Below, piece after piece: positions 52,846 through 64,000 of a DNA stretch of 64,000 nucleotides. This DNA is from Echiichthys vipera (lineage: Eukaryota > Chordata > Actinopteri > Perciformes > Trachinidae), in assembly GCA_963691815.1 (NCBI GenBank), contig OY829657.1, forward strand, positions 24,549,428-24,613,427. Reading direction: 5' to 3'. The position numbers and the translations under genes are program-made. The notes beneath the pieces were generated by a model, which saw only the letters and a list, made by a program, of their open reading frames with translations, was not told the DNA's origin and did no database searches. The stretch's first letter is position 1. The number at the start of each line of letters is the position of its first letter.

Positions 52846-55800
52846 CTGGACCAGGGGAGGGAGGTCAGGGGAGGAGAGAGAGGAAAATATGTCAATGTCA
52901 CCCTTTTTCTGTCATGTTGGTTATCTGATATACATGAGTTTTCCCCCAGTCGCTTGTTGCGTCTCGACCGCAGGAACGAGGGTCTAAATTAAGTTCTGGG
53001 AACATTTTTCGGTGCCATTTTACCCGCCTAAAAATACCCGTTGCTAATAGGTCAAACACACATGGCGCGTCATTCATAAAACAAGGAAGTACTCCAGTAT
53101 CGATTATTGACCATTTTAGGACAACATTTCTCTTTGTCCGTTAACAAAACTTGAGAAGAGTTGATCAGATATGTCTCTAGATTTTCCGTAGTAAATACAG
53201 AAAAGCTAATTCTATGAAAGTGTCACTGCTGCTTCCCTTCAAATAGATATATAGTCTTTTTGTTCTTTACATTATGGCATGGGAAGAAAATGGGAGACAA
53301 ATGTCTCATTTTAGAACACGTCATTGTCCTTACACTCTGACGTATTTACCATGTGACCAAAGACATGACTTTCTGTAAGGTCCTGAGCAATAAAACAGGC
53401 CATGGATGATTAAAAATAGATGCAAAATGACTAAAAAAAGATGCAAAATGACTAAAAATGGATGCAAAATAACTGCAAATAGATGCAAAATGACAAAAAA
53501 TGGATGCAAAATGACTAAAAATGGATGCAAATTGACTAAAAATAGATGCAAAATTACTATGAATGGACGCAGAATGATAAAAAAAATGTATACAAAATGG
53601 CTAAAAATGGACACAAAACGACTAAAATAGACTCATAATGACTGAAATTAGTGCAAAATGACAAAAATGGGCACTAAATGACTAAAAATACAGGTGAAAT
53701 GACTAAAAATAGATACAAAATGACTACAATGATAAATGATGTCTCTGCATTGTGTTTGCAGTGTTTGTGTGCTCATGGACGACCTGGTGGTCTGTTGATG
53801 GCCAGGTTTCTGAAGTGGCTGCCCTTAACGAGCTCCACAGACATGCGTCCCGTAGTGGCGTTGTACGTGAGGCCCACCAGCAGCTCTGGGACGCCACCAT
53901 GGGTCAGAGACTGAGTGGAAGAGGCGCTGTCGCTCTGAGACACGGCGGACAGACTCAGCTGGGAGTCCAAGCTCTGACAAAACACAGAGAGATAAACGCA
54001 GTGACTTCGCAGCACAAATAAGGCAGACAGAACTATAACTACGTCTAAAAAACGATGTGCACTTCACCTTGAGGTTACTGCGAGGCTCCAGCACCAGTGT
54101 TGCCTCCTTCGTCCCTCCGTTGGGGTCTAGCCCACCTAAACGCAGCACCTTCTCGCCCATCATCCGCTCGCGGGACATCCGAGAAGCTCCGAGCGCGTAC
54201 AGTCTGAACCTGACAGCCAACATGTGCAGCTCTGACGGGTCCAGGCGCGAGAAGCGAAACGTCTCGTTGAAGTGCGGCAGCGAGCCTTTCTGCACCGACG
54301 TCTTGTGCCGTTGCTTCTTGGAGGGGAGCAGGACCATGTGCACCTGCCAGGAGTCCATGCCGCTGCGGGCCTTGTCGGGGACGTCCCGGGCCGCGATCAC
54401 CGTGACCAGCAGCTTCTCCGTGTCAGGGCGGTACTCCAGAGAGAGGACCAGGTCTCCACACTTAGAGATGGGGGGTCGAGGGGAAGAGATGGCCGGCTGA
54501 GACGACGCCTCATCCTGGGGAGGCTGCTCCTGCTGAGGAGGGAAGGGAGAAGAAAACAAATCAAGCTTATTCATTCTTTCACACAAATCATCAAAAGAAA
54601 AGTATTTGTACTATTTTCAATTAAAGTGTAAGTCTTTTTCAGCATGAAAATACATCAAATAAGCCATCGCTGATCAACCATGCTATGGATGTTCTTGAGC
54701 TCAGCTACTTTGATCAGAGGAAGAAAACAAATTGTTTATCCATTCCTTTGCAATTTAGGAGAAATATGGTGAGAAACTGCTTAATGAATGGTAAGGACAG
54801 TGTCCCCGTTTTAGTTTGTCAAAAACAAAAACACTACATGTTTTGGAGGTTTTTACGCCTCTGAACCTGGATTTTGTCTCAGAAATCTGGTCACCTTTAT
54901 TTGTACGGACTTCACTACAAGAGGAGCTGGTAGTTGGACCAGTTGGTAAGTCTTTTAAAACTGTTTTTTTTTTTGGGTTCACTAACTACGTTGTTGGTGC
55001 TTTGTTTTCTGTGTAGGGACTCTTCTCATGCTGATGCAGAGGTTTGCTGTTATTTTCAGCAGTATTAGTGGTTAAAAAAGACGTTTTAATGCATCCACGG
55101 TGCTGCCTCCAGTGAATCAGTCAGCCACGTTTTTGATGTGTTCAGCGCACCGCCCCGAGCTAATCAGTGTTAGCCCTTTGGGGTGTTAGCGTCTCTCCGT
55201 GCAGTCTCTATACATATATACATTGATCAACGAAAAAAACTGTCTCCATGGCTCATTTGATGGATTTTTGCCGAGCATACACTTTAATTATGGGGTTTCA
55301 ATGTTTTGCAAATCATCAAATTCTTTTCAAAACGTGTTTCTGTATAAAATCACCGAATGATTCTCCAAAAAGCTTTTTTTCAGATGTACAGAGAAGGAAC
55401 CTGAGCAGAATCCTGTCATAAAGGAGAAATAAACCTCGTCCTCCTCCTCTTCGTCTCCATGCAGCCAGTCTCAGCCTCCCATACAGTCAGCAAACACAAC
55501 ATTGATTGTGTCGAGTGTTGACAGAGCGGGCCGGGTGTCGCGGTTGACATGGCGCCCGCAGTGAGAGATAAGATAATCACAGAGCTGCTGCTCGTGTCTA
55601 TTGAACGTACAGGTCAGGAGGTGGACACATGAGGAGGAAAACACAGAGGACTTTTTACACATTACTGGGCAGTAAGCAGAGGTGGAAGATGTGCTCCGAT
55701 CCTTCACTTCTAAAAAATACCAGTCTAAAAATACTACACGAAAAAGTCCTGAATCTAAAATGTCCCTCAAGTAAAAATATTGCAGTATTATCAGTAAAAT

Positions 55801-56067
55801 GTACTTAAATTACCCAAAATAGAAGTTCTCATTACACAGAATGTCAGCTTTCACCGTGTGATATTATTATAGTATAGAATCATATTACATTATTCTGTTT
55901 TTATCACCATTTGTGCAGGTTTAGCAACCGTAAAAGCCGAGCAATCATTTTGTGAATCACCCCTTGGGGTTGTTTGTTATTGTGTATGTTTAAAGGGACT
56001 GCATATGAGAAATACAATTAACAATACATCAAAACAAGTTTAAACAAATAAATATCTTTCATATATT

Positions 56068-56119
<52 letters not shown>

Positions 56120-56128
56120 TCTTTCATA

Positions 56129-56160
<32 letters not shown>

Positions 56161-59100
56161 CTGCTATTATTAGTAGTATTATTAGCAGCAGCAGTCATAG
56201 CTTTAGCATTAGCAACGGCAGGGCTGTTACATAACTGTATAAATAAACTGCTAAAACATGGCTCTCCCTGGTTTTCTCCACTGATCCAAACTCATTTGTT
56301 ATTTATGAGGCGTTTCTAGATGTCAGTGTCACCCTGTGTGTGAGTGTGTGTGAGTGTGTGTGAGAGTGTGCGTGGGAGGTGTTTACTGCAAAGATTGCTC
56401 CCAATTTCAAAGTGTGATTCGGTGACTGAGAGGTTGTTAGATTCTACATCCCCACTCTGCTACATGTACAAACACACACAGAAATACGTGTTCAGTAGAT
56501 ATATGCACGTATTCATGCACACTTTAGACACACACACACACACACACACGCACACACGCACAGATTATTATTCATGAGCTTCTGTTTGTTAGCCAACGCA
56601 GCACGGCGAGCGAAGGAAATATCAACTATTTATACAAAACCTGGAGGCCTCAGTGAGCCGTGTTTGGTGTGTTTCCTCCAAAAGGAACCTGAGAGGATAA
56701 CATGGCAGAGTGATAATCCTCTCACCGCACAATGATGATGACGATACCTCTGCCAAGCATGATGGGTAACAGCAGGGCTGCGGTCGGCTCACTGACCCTG
56801 TTAATTAATCCCTTGCCTTGGTTATTTATTTATTTCTTAGTTTAGTGATAAATGTGAGCTGACAAAGTGTGAAAGTTGCTGAAGTTTACTCAAGACTGGT
56901 CAGAAAAATGACTCCTTTAAACCCGACTTTTCTGATTCAGTCTCAAATATTTAATCATACAGCCAAATAGTTAACATTTTAAAACAACCAACTGTCTCTT
57001 TGTTTTCCAGGAACTAAAAGCACATAAATCTCAGGAAGCAGTAAATTATTTTCCTCCTGTGTGCTCCCCATCGGACCCTAAATTACACCGGTAATTTTGA
57101 TGGTTAATGGTTTTCTAGCGTTTCTTCTCTGCAGTACTTTCAGCAACTTCAAATTAAACATCCTGCATTCATGCAGCCGTGAGGGTTACCTTGACCTAAG
57201 TTTTCAAACATACAAGTGGAAGATTAGTTGGATCCAGGTTTTGAAATGTATTTTAGCCGATTATTTGACATTTGTCTGAACAGAAATGTACGGAGAGAGG
57301 GAGAGGAAAAAACAGGCTGCAGTACCTCTGGGCTCCAGGTGGAGGAGCTGTCCGTGGCGTCATTCTTGTCGTAATCCGCGGGCTTCTCCGTGTCCTCGCT
57401 GCCATCTGCGGCCTGCCGGTTCATACTCAGGGTGGGACTGTCCCTGGCGCCCGATGCCTCGAGTCCAGCGGGTTTTTCCAGAGAAAGCGCCGAGGACGCC
57501 CTATTGTTCTCTTCTACTGCGGCGGAGAGTGGGTCCTGGAAACCCTGCTCCCGGCTCTGAGCCTCCATCTCTGCATGACGAAGGCAACAGAGGAAGAAAA
57601 TCAGCATTAGCCTCCTCTGGTCGTCTGTTTCAAATCTGTGGGTGTGAGGACAGTCGTTAAGAGAAGGGTTGGGGTTTGACATGTTTAAAATATGAATAAA
57701 GTTCAACTCCATTTGTCAAATCAGATCTAATAAGTTTGGTCAAACTAATAAGATGTAGCTTTCCACATTTGAAAGAAAAAAAAATTGTATAAATGAAGTA
57801 ACTTAGTTTAGTAAGAATTTTTTAATAATATGTTAATTTCATGTAAATACAGCCAAAAATGAAACAGGCAACATAGCCCGTACAAAAGGAAAACGTAGTT
57901 CCGAACATTTCAAATGTGATGCATTCAGGGGCATGCGTAGTTTCGGACATTTCAAATGTGATGCATTCAGGGGCATGCGTAGTTTCGGACATTTCAAATG
58001 TAATGCATTCAGGGCCGTGTGTAGTTTCGGACATTTCAAATGTGATGCATTCAGGGGCATGCATAGTATTGGACATTTCAAATGTGATGCATTCAGGGGC
58101 AAGCATAGTTTCGGACATTTCAAATGTGATGCATTCAGGGGAACCGTAGTTTCGGATAATTCTCCTGTTTTTATTTCATCTGTTACATCTCCAAGCTCCA
58201 TGTTGTACTTTCGCTGCACAGCACAGCAGCAGGCTTTGTTACATAGGCCTACTCTGCCAAATATATATAGGCCTATAATATTACTGTTTATGGTGCACTG
58301 TAGCTTTCACAGATTTGGCCAATAAAGCAATGCTTAAAAATAAATAAATAAATAAATAAACAAGCGCTTGATCAAAGGCCCGGCCCGACCCAGCCCGAGG
58401 ATAGTGGTGGGAAATATAAGCCGTCAGGGTTGGGCAGAGAATCTAAACTCTAATTCAGAGGCTTGTGTATTTTTCAGAAATTTCACATGTGATGCATTCA
58501 GAGGCATGTGTAGTTTTCAGAAATTTCACATGTGATGCATTCAGAGGCATGTGTAGTTTTCAGAAATTTCACATGTGTGGCATTCAGAGGCATGTGTAGT
58601 TTTCAGAAATTTCACATGTGATGCATTCAGAGGCATGTGTAGTTTTCTGAAATTTTACGTGATGCATCCAGAGGCACGTGTAGTTTTTGGATTTTGGAAG
58701 CCAAGCCGGCTGCACATGATTGTGTCCTCAGTGTATCACCTAAGAGGTCTACGTGAAGTTATATAACCCTTGTTTGGGAGTGTTGTGTGTTAACAGAGGT
58801 GATATTGTGTAATCCGTCAAACCTTCGCCTTTTCCTGAGACAGAAAGACTCAGAGAACAGGCCGTACCTCAGACCAATCAATAACAATTATCCCCAAATT
58901 CACCATCATTAAGGTCGGTCTGACTGTTACGTCAATGGCTGCATGGAGTGTTGACCATGGATACGGGCTGAGGTGAGTCATCCGCCTGTGTATGTGTGTG
59001 TGCGTGTTACCTGGTTCATGTTGGTTAAAAATAAACACCAGTTGAGACAGAGTGACCCCAACCGAACAATGTCACTCACCACCCACCAACAACTAGCTGC

Positions 59101-61265
59101 TCGTTTTAAAGGAACAATAATTAATATGTAGCTGCTTGGTTAGCAAGTTCGCTGTTTAGCAACGACCTCTGAGGCGAAGCTCGAAAGAAGTGAAAGAAAC
59201 CATTATATTTTTTCTGCTTCTGTAACTCAATAAAAATCTTTCACTGAGGGTATTTTCATTGGTCCTTCTGGGAAAGTGAGAAGTGAAGGTGGGGTTCAAA
59301 CTGACAATGGTTTTCATTCTCAATCAAACTATTATAAATGTTAAAAAACTGCTATTTAGTTGTGCTTCGCCATAACTCCTTCCATAATTTTATTTTTTCA
59401 CAATTTGTCCATTGTTTTATATCAGATTGTTGTTGTGATCTTGACATTTCCAATCGCACTTGAAGGCAGCTTCATTTCACGGAGAAAGAGAGACAGAAAA
59501 GGGACAGAGGGACTGAGCTTCTTGCTGCAGGAAACAGTTAGCTGATACACAAACTCCAAGGCCATTTAGGAGCTTGTTTTTAGAGTATTTTGATCCTCGT
59601 AGTTTTTTAAACTGTTCTCGTGTCAGTGATAGTTTAGTTTATTGTTTATTTGACAGGGACAACGCACATTGTTACAATTGTAACAGAGTTAGCTAACAGC
59701 TATTTTGCATCTGCAGTGCCAGAGCAGACAGACAAACAACAATAAATACAGCATGAAAAACATAACAATGTGTAGGTTAAACATTGGACAGGCAGACAAC
59801 GAACAGCAAATAAAAACAGGACGATACATCGAGTAATTATTAAATATGTTCCGATCTATTTAAAATAGTGGATATGCAATCTAAGGCCCCGTTTACACGT
59901 CCATGGTTATTCTTAAAAACATTTCCCTGTGTTTGTGCCCTTCGTTCACAGAGATGTTTGTGTGTGAAAATCCCAGTAGATCAGCAGTTTGTGAAACACT
60001 CAGAGCAGCCCGTCTGGCACCAACAACCACGCCACGTTCAAAGTTACTTTAATCACCCTTCTTTCCTTGTTCTGATGCTGCTTTGAACTGCAGCAGATCC
60101 TCTTCCCCATGTCTACATGCCTGAATGCATTGAGTTGCTGCCATGTGATTGGCTGATAAGAAATTTGTGTTAAGGAGCAGTTGGACAGGTACACCTAATA
60201 AAGTGGCCGGTGAGTTAGTTGTATATATATATATATGTATATATGTATATATATTTATATATATATAGCACAACACAAGGAGAATCTGTAGCCCAAAATG
60301 TCATTTACAGTTTTCCCTGAGGAAATTGTGCTATGTTAACAAACTTTTCTTTTGTTTTTCTGTTTTTTTTCCTTGTGCTATGCTATGCAGCTCTTTCTGT
60401 ATCGCAATAGAGTGGTGAAGTCCCGCCCCTTCAGCTAGACCCCCATGGGACCTCTGAGATCATAAAAAATGAATGGGTCTCAATGCAGATAATGTAATTA
60501 TTTGCTGGTCTCAGTTGTTATATGCCCCATTTTAGAAATGTGTTGTTTGTGGATTTAAATGATAATATTTTTACATCATCGTCCTTTCTCACAACGTCAG
60601 TAAAACTCTCCACATGCCCCGACTTGTAATGGTTTTCACCCATTTCGATGCTATTATTCTCCCCCTGGAAAGAAGTGGTGAAATGCAGCAGAGATATATC
60701 CATGTCTGTTCCAGAGGACAAAGCACAGGTGGTGATGTATATCATTCCCGTCGAGAGAAGTGAAGAGTTGTAGTTCACAAAGCGGCCTCACACAAAAACC
60801 TACCACTATCAAACTTCTTCGTGATAAATGGTAGTTTTTTTCCCATGAAAAATTATCTTAAAAACCATAAATAACTCGCACTATCTTCCAGAGTACACTG
60901 TTAGATTAACAACATGTGGATATAAATTTATGTGGATATAAAGTTCCTAATATCCCCAAGTGCTACTCTAAAGTGTGCGGATGAATACAGAGTGTGAAGA
61001 GGTTTTGGCAGCACACCTTCACAGTCGGACGGCTCCGTGCTGCCCTCCTCCTGGTCCGACAGGCGGTTGAATTTGTGGCGTCGGCCCAACGACAGCTGCG
61101 CGTGCTGCTGCGGTTGCTGCTGCTGCTGCTCGCTGCTGCTCGCTGCTGCCGCGGAGGTACGGAAACTCTGCGAACGAGACACGGAGATCTCAAACTGCTT
61201 CTGGACCTCTGCCTCGCTGTCAGAGGAGCTGCTGACTTCGTCGTCGTCGTCACCGTAGCTGCTCA
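52532..61265 (-). CDS. syt16: Synaptotagmin-14/16 family protein, probably syt16 (5' partial, 5 exons in window)
   Basis: This is a tandem-C2 vesicle-trafficking protein of the calcium-independent SYT14/16 group. Exons 61265-61017, 57570-57326, 54532-54068, 53973-53784 and 52845-52532 join in consistent phases (1, 0, 0, 1). The first two encode an acidic, Ser/Gln-rich linker. C2A follows (CGDLVLSLEYRPDTEKLLVT onward), then C2B (VPELLVGLTYNATTGRMSVE to the end). The C2B tail RRGQPNPVYKETFVFQVALF matches SYT14/16 closely. The aspartates that bind calcium in classical C2 loops are absent: C2A loop 1 reads GMDSWQV and C2B loop 3 reads YNRRSMKRKEMVGW. The N-terminal exons lie beyond 64000. Choosing syt16 over syt14 rests on the sgpp1 neighbourhood, so the family is sure and the paralog less so. 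Confidence 0.92.
52846..53783 (-). other. syt16-like intron holding a 21-bp minisatellite
   Basis: 938 bp, GTCGTC to GTCCAG. The donor GTCGTC is weak, but the phase and protein match on both sides support it. Confidence 0.85.
53404..53730. repeat. 21-bp minisatellite, about 15 copies
   Basis: Degenerate unit ATGGATGCAAAATGACTAAAA. As 21 is a multiple of three, it creates repetitive Lys-Asn-Gly-Cys-Lys or Leu-His-Pro-Phe frames that are not genes. It lies inside the syt16-like intron next to the 53784 exon. Confidence 0.92.
53784..53973 (-). CDS. syt16: syt16-like coding exon (linker and start of C2B)
   Basis: 63 codons plus one base. The acceptor is TTTTGTCAG before AGC at 53973. It encodes SLDSQLSLSAVSQSDSASS, then HGGVPELLVGLTYNATTGRM and GSHFRNLAINRPP, the first strands of C2B. 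Confidence 0.93.
54068..54532 (-). CDS. syt16: syt16-like coding exon (C2A domain)
   Basis: 155 codons, phase 0 at both ends. Acceptor CCTCCTCAG; donor GTGAAG at 54067. After a Pro/Gln/Ser-rich lead it holds the C2A beta-sandwich, including VTVIAARDVPDKARSG and SLPHFNETFRFSRLDPSEL. The following intron is only 94 bp. Confidence 0.94.
54619..55289. mobile_element. Inverted-repeat (foldback-like) dispersed element
   Basis: The left end ATTAAAGTGTA...CATCAAATAAGCCAT is mirrored on the right by ATGGCTCATTTGATGG...TACACTTTAAT. The inverted ends are about 40-50 bp at roughly 80% identity by eye. Inner parts share long blocks with 4130-4740. No coding capacity. Family not assigned. Confidence 0.6.
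56058..56160. repeat. (AT)n array with an internal duplicated AAATATCTTTCATATATTT block
   Basis: Two AT runs, each preceded by the same sequence, which suggests a local duplication. Confidence 0.92.
56338..56562. repeat. Short TG-rich and CA-rich simple repeats
   Basis: A GTGTGTGAG run near 56338-56372 and a CA run near 56527-56562, inside the syt16-like intron. Confidence 0.85.
57326..57570 (-). CDS. syt16: syt16-like coding exon (acidic linker)
   Basis: Two leading bases plus 81 codons. Acceptor GTCATGCAG; donor GTACTG at 57325. It encodes (E)MEAQSREQGFQDPLSA to SSSTWSPE, a disordered acidic linker with no motif seen. Both splice phases fit the neighbouring exons. Confidence 0.9.
57893..58157. 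repeat. 42-bp minisatellite, about 6 copies
   Basis: Unit GTAGTTTCGGACATTTCAAA then TGTGATGCATTCAGGGGCATGC. As 42 is a multiple of three, both strands give repetitive open frames. Confidence 0.95.
58463..58690. repeat. 43-bp minisatellite, about 5 copies, related to the 42-bp array
   Basis: Unit GTAGTTTTCAGAAATTTCAC then ATGTGATGCATTCAGAGGCATGT. It shares the TGTGATGCATTCAG core with the array 300 bp to the left, in the same orientation. Confidence 0.93.
59640..59830. repeat. Probable dispersed fish repeat fragment
   Basis: TTTATTTGACAGGGACAACG...ACATTGTTACAATTGTAACAG followed by AATAAATACAGCATG is, as I recall, a phrase recurrent in percomorph genomes. Superfamily not assigned. Confidence 0.35.
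59925..60263 (+). repeat. Retroposon 3' region with (TATA)n tail
   Basis: Conserved blocks CAGTAGATCAGCAGTTTGTG, AGCCCGTCTGGCACCAACAA, TCTACATGCCTGAATGCATT, ATGTGATTGGCTGAT and CACCTAATAAAGTGGCCGG belong to a dispersed repeat I have seen in many fish sequences. It ends in a TATATATATG tail, as LINE or SINE 3' ends do. Family name not assigned. Confidence 0.65.
61017..61265 (-). CDS. syt16: syt16-like coding exon (first in window; acidic and Gln/Ser-rich)
   Basis: 82 codons with split codons at both ends. Acceptor TCTCCCTCCAG; donor GTGTGC at 61016. It encodes SSYGDDDDEVSSSSDSEAEV, VSRSQSFRTSAAAASSSEQQ, a CAG-coded Gln5 run and FNRLSDQEEGSTEPSDC. The Asp run is coded by GAC repeats. Upstream exons are outside the window or hidden in repeats. 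Confidence 0.9.
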
Positions 61266-61304
61266 CTGGAGGGAGATAAACACAGGGAAACACACTGGCT
61301 GATG

Positions 61305-61600
61305 AAGAGGAGTAGCTGGGAGAGGAGAGGAAACAAGAGGAGAGGAGAGAAAACAAGAAGAGAGGAGAGGAGAGGAGAGGAAACAAGAGGAGAGGACAGG
61401 AAACACGAGGAGAGGAGAGACAAGAGAAGAGAGGAGAGGAGAGGAGAGGAGAGGAGAGGAGAGGAGAAGAGAGGAGAGGAGAAGAGGGGAAACAAGAGGA
61501 GAGGACAGGAAAAACGAGGAGAGGAGGGACAAGAAAAGAGAAGAGAAGAGAAGAGAGGAGAGGAGAGGAAACAAGAGGAGAGGAGAGAGAGGAGATGGTC
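61305..61600. repeat. (GGAGA)n polypurine/polypyrimidine tract
   Basis: About 295 bp almost purely of A and G on the plus strand, with AAACAAGAGG and AAACACGAGG interruptions. On the syt16-like transcript strand it is a TCTCC-rich pyrimidine tract starting about 40 nt upstream of the 61265 acceptor. Confidence 0.95.
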
Positions 61601-62074
61601 GTTAGTAATAACAACCATTTGGACTAAACATGCATGAACCAGCACACAGGTGCAGCATGATAAAGCCTTCTGTGCTGCTAAAATTATTGCTCCTTTAACA
61701 GATAAATACTCATAAAGTAAATGAGTAGAGGACACATATAAACCAGCTCACCCCCTCCAGCCCTCTCCGGTGAAACAAATAAAACCTGTTAGCGTTTGCC
61801 GAGGGAGGGTCACTCCACATCACATAATTTCACTATCAATTGATAGCAAAAAGATGAATGAGTGCCGAGGGTGGTGCATTAACCACTGCTCCTTCTCCTT
61901 TTGGATAGCAGGTCAACTACAACAACTATACCTGAGCGGTCACCATGGTTACCGAAAGAGCAGGAAGTGGGCGAGATACGGCTGATTGCTCTGCAAAACT
62001 TGTGTCTTTTAGAGCTTATTCATTCACAGACAGGGAAGCTCTCAAGAGTGCCTTGATGGTTACATGCAACTGCA

Positions 62075-62286
<212 letters not shown>

Positions 62287-62514
62287 AGCTGAATTATACT
62301 AAAAGTCCTTAGAATACATAGATATTCATGTATATATGAATAAGGAAATATATATTAATCAACAGGGGCATCAGGCGTCAAAAGTCATTCTCTAAAAATT
62401 TAACTTTTTACATTTTCATCTCTGTGACGATGCAGAAGATGGAGAATTTAAGGGAATACTTTCAGATACCTTCAGATTATCGCAAACATTCAAAATCAAC
62501 ACAGAGGCATTGTC

Positions 62515-64000
62515 TCAAATCACTACAACTTAAGTCTCAAAACACTTAGACTTTAGTCCCAAAATACTAAAACTTTAGTCTCAAAACAATACAACTTTAG
62601 TCTCAAAACACTACTACTTTAGTCCCAAAATACTAAGACTTTAGTCTGAAAATACTACAACTTTAGTCCCAAAACACTACGACTTTAGTCTGAAAATACT
62701 ACAACTTTAGACCCAAAATACTAAGACTTTAGTCTCAAAACACTACGACTTTAGTCTCATAATCACTACGACTTTAGTCTCAAAAAACTACGACTTTAGT
62801 CACAAAATACTAAGACTTTGTCTCAAAATACTAAAACTTTAGTCTCAAAACAATACAACTTTAGTCTCAAAACACTACTACTTTAGTCCCAAAATACTAA
62901 GACTTTAGTCTCAAAACACTACAACTTTATTCTCATAAACACTACGACTTTAGTCTCAAAATACTACGACTTTAGTCACAAAATACTAAGACTTTGTCTC
63001 AAAATACTACAACTTTAGTCCCAAAATACTACGACTTTAGTCTCATAAACACTACGACTTTAGTCACAAAATACTAAAACTTTAGTCTCAAAATACTAAA
63101 ACTTTAGTCTCAAAACACTACTACTTTAGTCCCAAAATACTACTACTTTAGTCTCATAAAACTACGACTTTAGTCACAAAATACTAAGACTTTGTCTCAA
63201 AATACTAAAACTTTAGTCTCAAAACAATACAACTTTAGTCTCAAAACACTTTGACTTTAGTCTCAAAACATTACGACTTTAGTCTCAAAACACTACTACT
63301 TTAGTCCCAAAATATTAAGACTTTGTCTCAAAATACTAAAACTTTAGTCTCAAAACACTACAACTTTAGTCTAAAAACACTACTACTTTAGTCCCAAAAT
63401 ACTAAAACTTTAGTCTCAAAACATTACGACCTTATTCTCAAAACACTACTACTTTAGTCCCAAAATACTAAGACTGTAGTCTCAAAATACTACGACTTTA
63501 GTCACAAAATACTAAGACTTTGTCTCAAAATACTACAACTTTAGTCCCAAAATACTATGACTTTAGTCTCATAAACACTACGACTTTAGTCTCATAAACA
63601 CTACGACTTTAGTCACAAAATACTAAGACTTTGTCTCAAAATACTAAAACTTTAGTCTCAAAACAATACAACTTTAGTCTCAAAACACTTTGACTTTAGT
63701 CTCAAAACATTACGACCTTATTCTCAAAATACTACAACTTTAGTCCCAAAATACTACGACTTTAGTCTCATAATCACTACGACTTTAGTCTCAAAATACT
63801 AAGACTTTAGTCTCAAAACACTACGACTTTAGTCTCATAATCACTACGACTTTAGTCTCAAAAAACTACGACTTTAGTCACAAAATACTAAGACTTTGTC
63901 TCAAAATACTAAAACTTTAGTCTCAAAACACTACTACTTTAGTCCCAAAATACTAAGACTTTGTCTCAAAATACTACAACTTTAGTCTCAAAACACTACG
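62515..64000. repeat. 22-bp minisatellite, about 68 copies, cut by the right edge
   Basis: Unit ACTACGACTTTAGTCTCAAA then AT or AC. Variants include ACTAAGACTTTGTCTC (21 bp), CCCAAAATACT and CTCATAAACACT. If the syt16-like gene continues beyond the window, the array lies in its next intron. No spacers, so not a CRISPR-like array. Confidence 0.96.

Larger units (their letters stand above)
54533..57325 (-). other. syt16-like intron (2.8 kb)
   Basis: Contains the inverted-repeat element at 54619-55289, AT and TG/CA simple repeats, and otherwise unrecognised DNA. Confidence 0.85.
57571..61016 (-). other. syt16-like intron (3.4 kb)
   Basis: Holds two related 42/43-bp minisatellites, a fish dispersed-repeat fragment at 59640-59830 and a retroposon tail at 59925-60263. 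No further exon seen. Confidence 0.85.

Noticed and set aside
57822..58325. Repeating frames with Cys/His (FGHFKCDAFRG; NASHLKCP)
   Set aside because: Zinc-finger-like at first glance, but they are the 42-bp minisatellite read in all frames, without a real finger spacing.
61302..61735. Lys/Arg/Glu-rich and Ser/Leu-rich frames
   Set aside because: Both are translations of the (GGAGA)n purine tract.

Overview
The window reads as genomic DNA of a ray-finned fish, most likely a percomorph teleost. It shows multi-exon genes with GT-AG introns, long (CA)n and (GATA)n microsatellites, several minisatellite arrays, hAT-type transposons with 8-bp target duplications, an L1-type LINE remnant and tRNA-headed SINEs. 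There are no bacterial, viral or organellar features. Three protein-coding genes can be assembled by eye and all lie on the minus strand. From right to left (the direction of transcription) they are a synaptotagmin-14/16 family gene (probably syt16; coding exons 61265 to 52532, 5' end outside the window), a SERTAD4-like SERTA-domain gene (about 42919 to 38516), and sphingosine-1-phosphate phosphatase 1 (sgpp1; 32612 to 11175).

Layout: 1-2339 is a 45-bp satellite that runs off the left edge. 2340-11174 is intergenic, with a hAT element carrying a BED-finger transposase remnant, a copy of an inverted-repeat element family, a SINE and a 49-bp minisatellite. 11175-32612 is sgpp1: three coding exons with introns of about 5.9 and 14.1 kb. 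The introns hold (CA)n arrays, one directly abutting the exon 2 donor, a SINE, a hAT MITE with a perfect 8-bp target duplication and a dead L1-type LINE. 32613-38515 is intergenic and holds a 1.9-kb terminal-inverted-repeat element sitting inside a tetranucleotide microsatellite. 38516-42919 is the SERTAD4-like gene, whose introns carry direct repeats and a 27-bp minisatellite. 42920-52531 is intergenic (hAT end, 47-bp array, dispersed repeats). 52532-64000 is the syt16-like gene with minisatellites in almost every intron, ending in a 22-bp array that runs off the right edge.

The three genes do not form a pathway. SGPP1 is an ER-membrane lipid phosphatase that removes the phosphate of sphingosine-1-phosphate. 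SERTA proteins are nuclear transcriptional co-regulators. SYT14/16 are calcium-independent tandem-C2 trafficking proteins. Their interest is syntenic. As I recall the human map, SYT14 and SERTAD4 are neighbours on 1q32, while SYT16 and SGPP1 are both on 14q23. A SERTAD4-like gene between syt16-like and sgpp1 is what one expects if fish kept a vertebrate-duplication copy of SERTAD4 that mammals lost. All gene calls rest on reading the sequence against remembered family sequences; no search was run.
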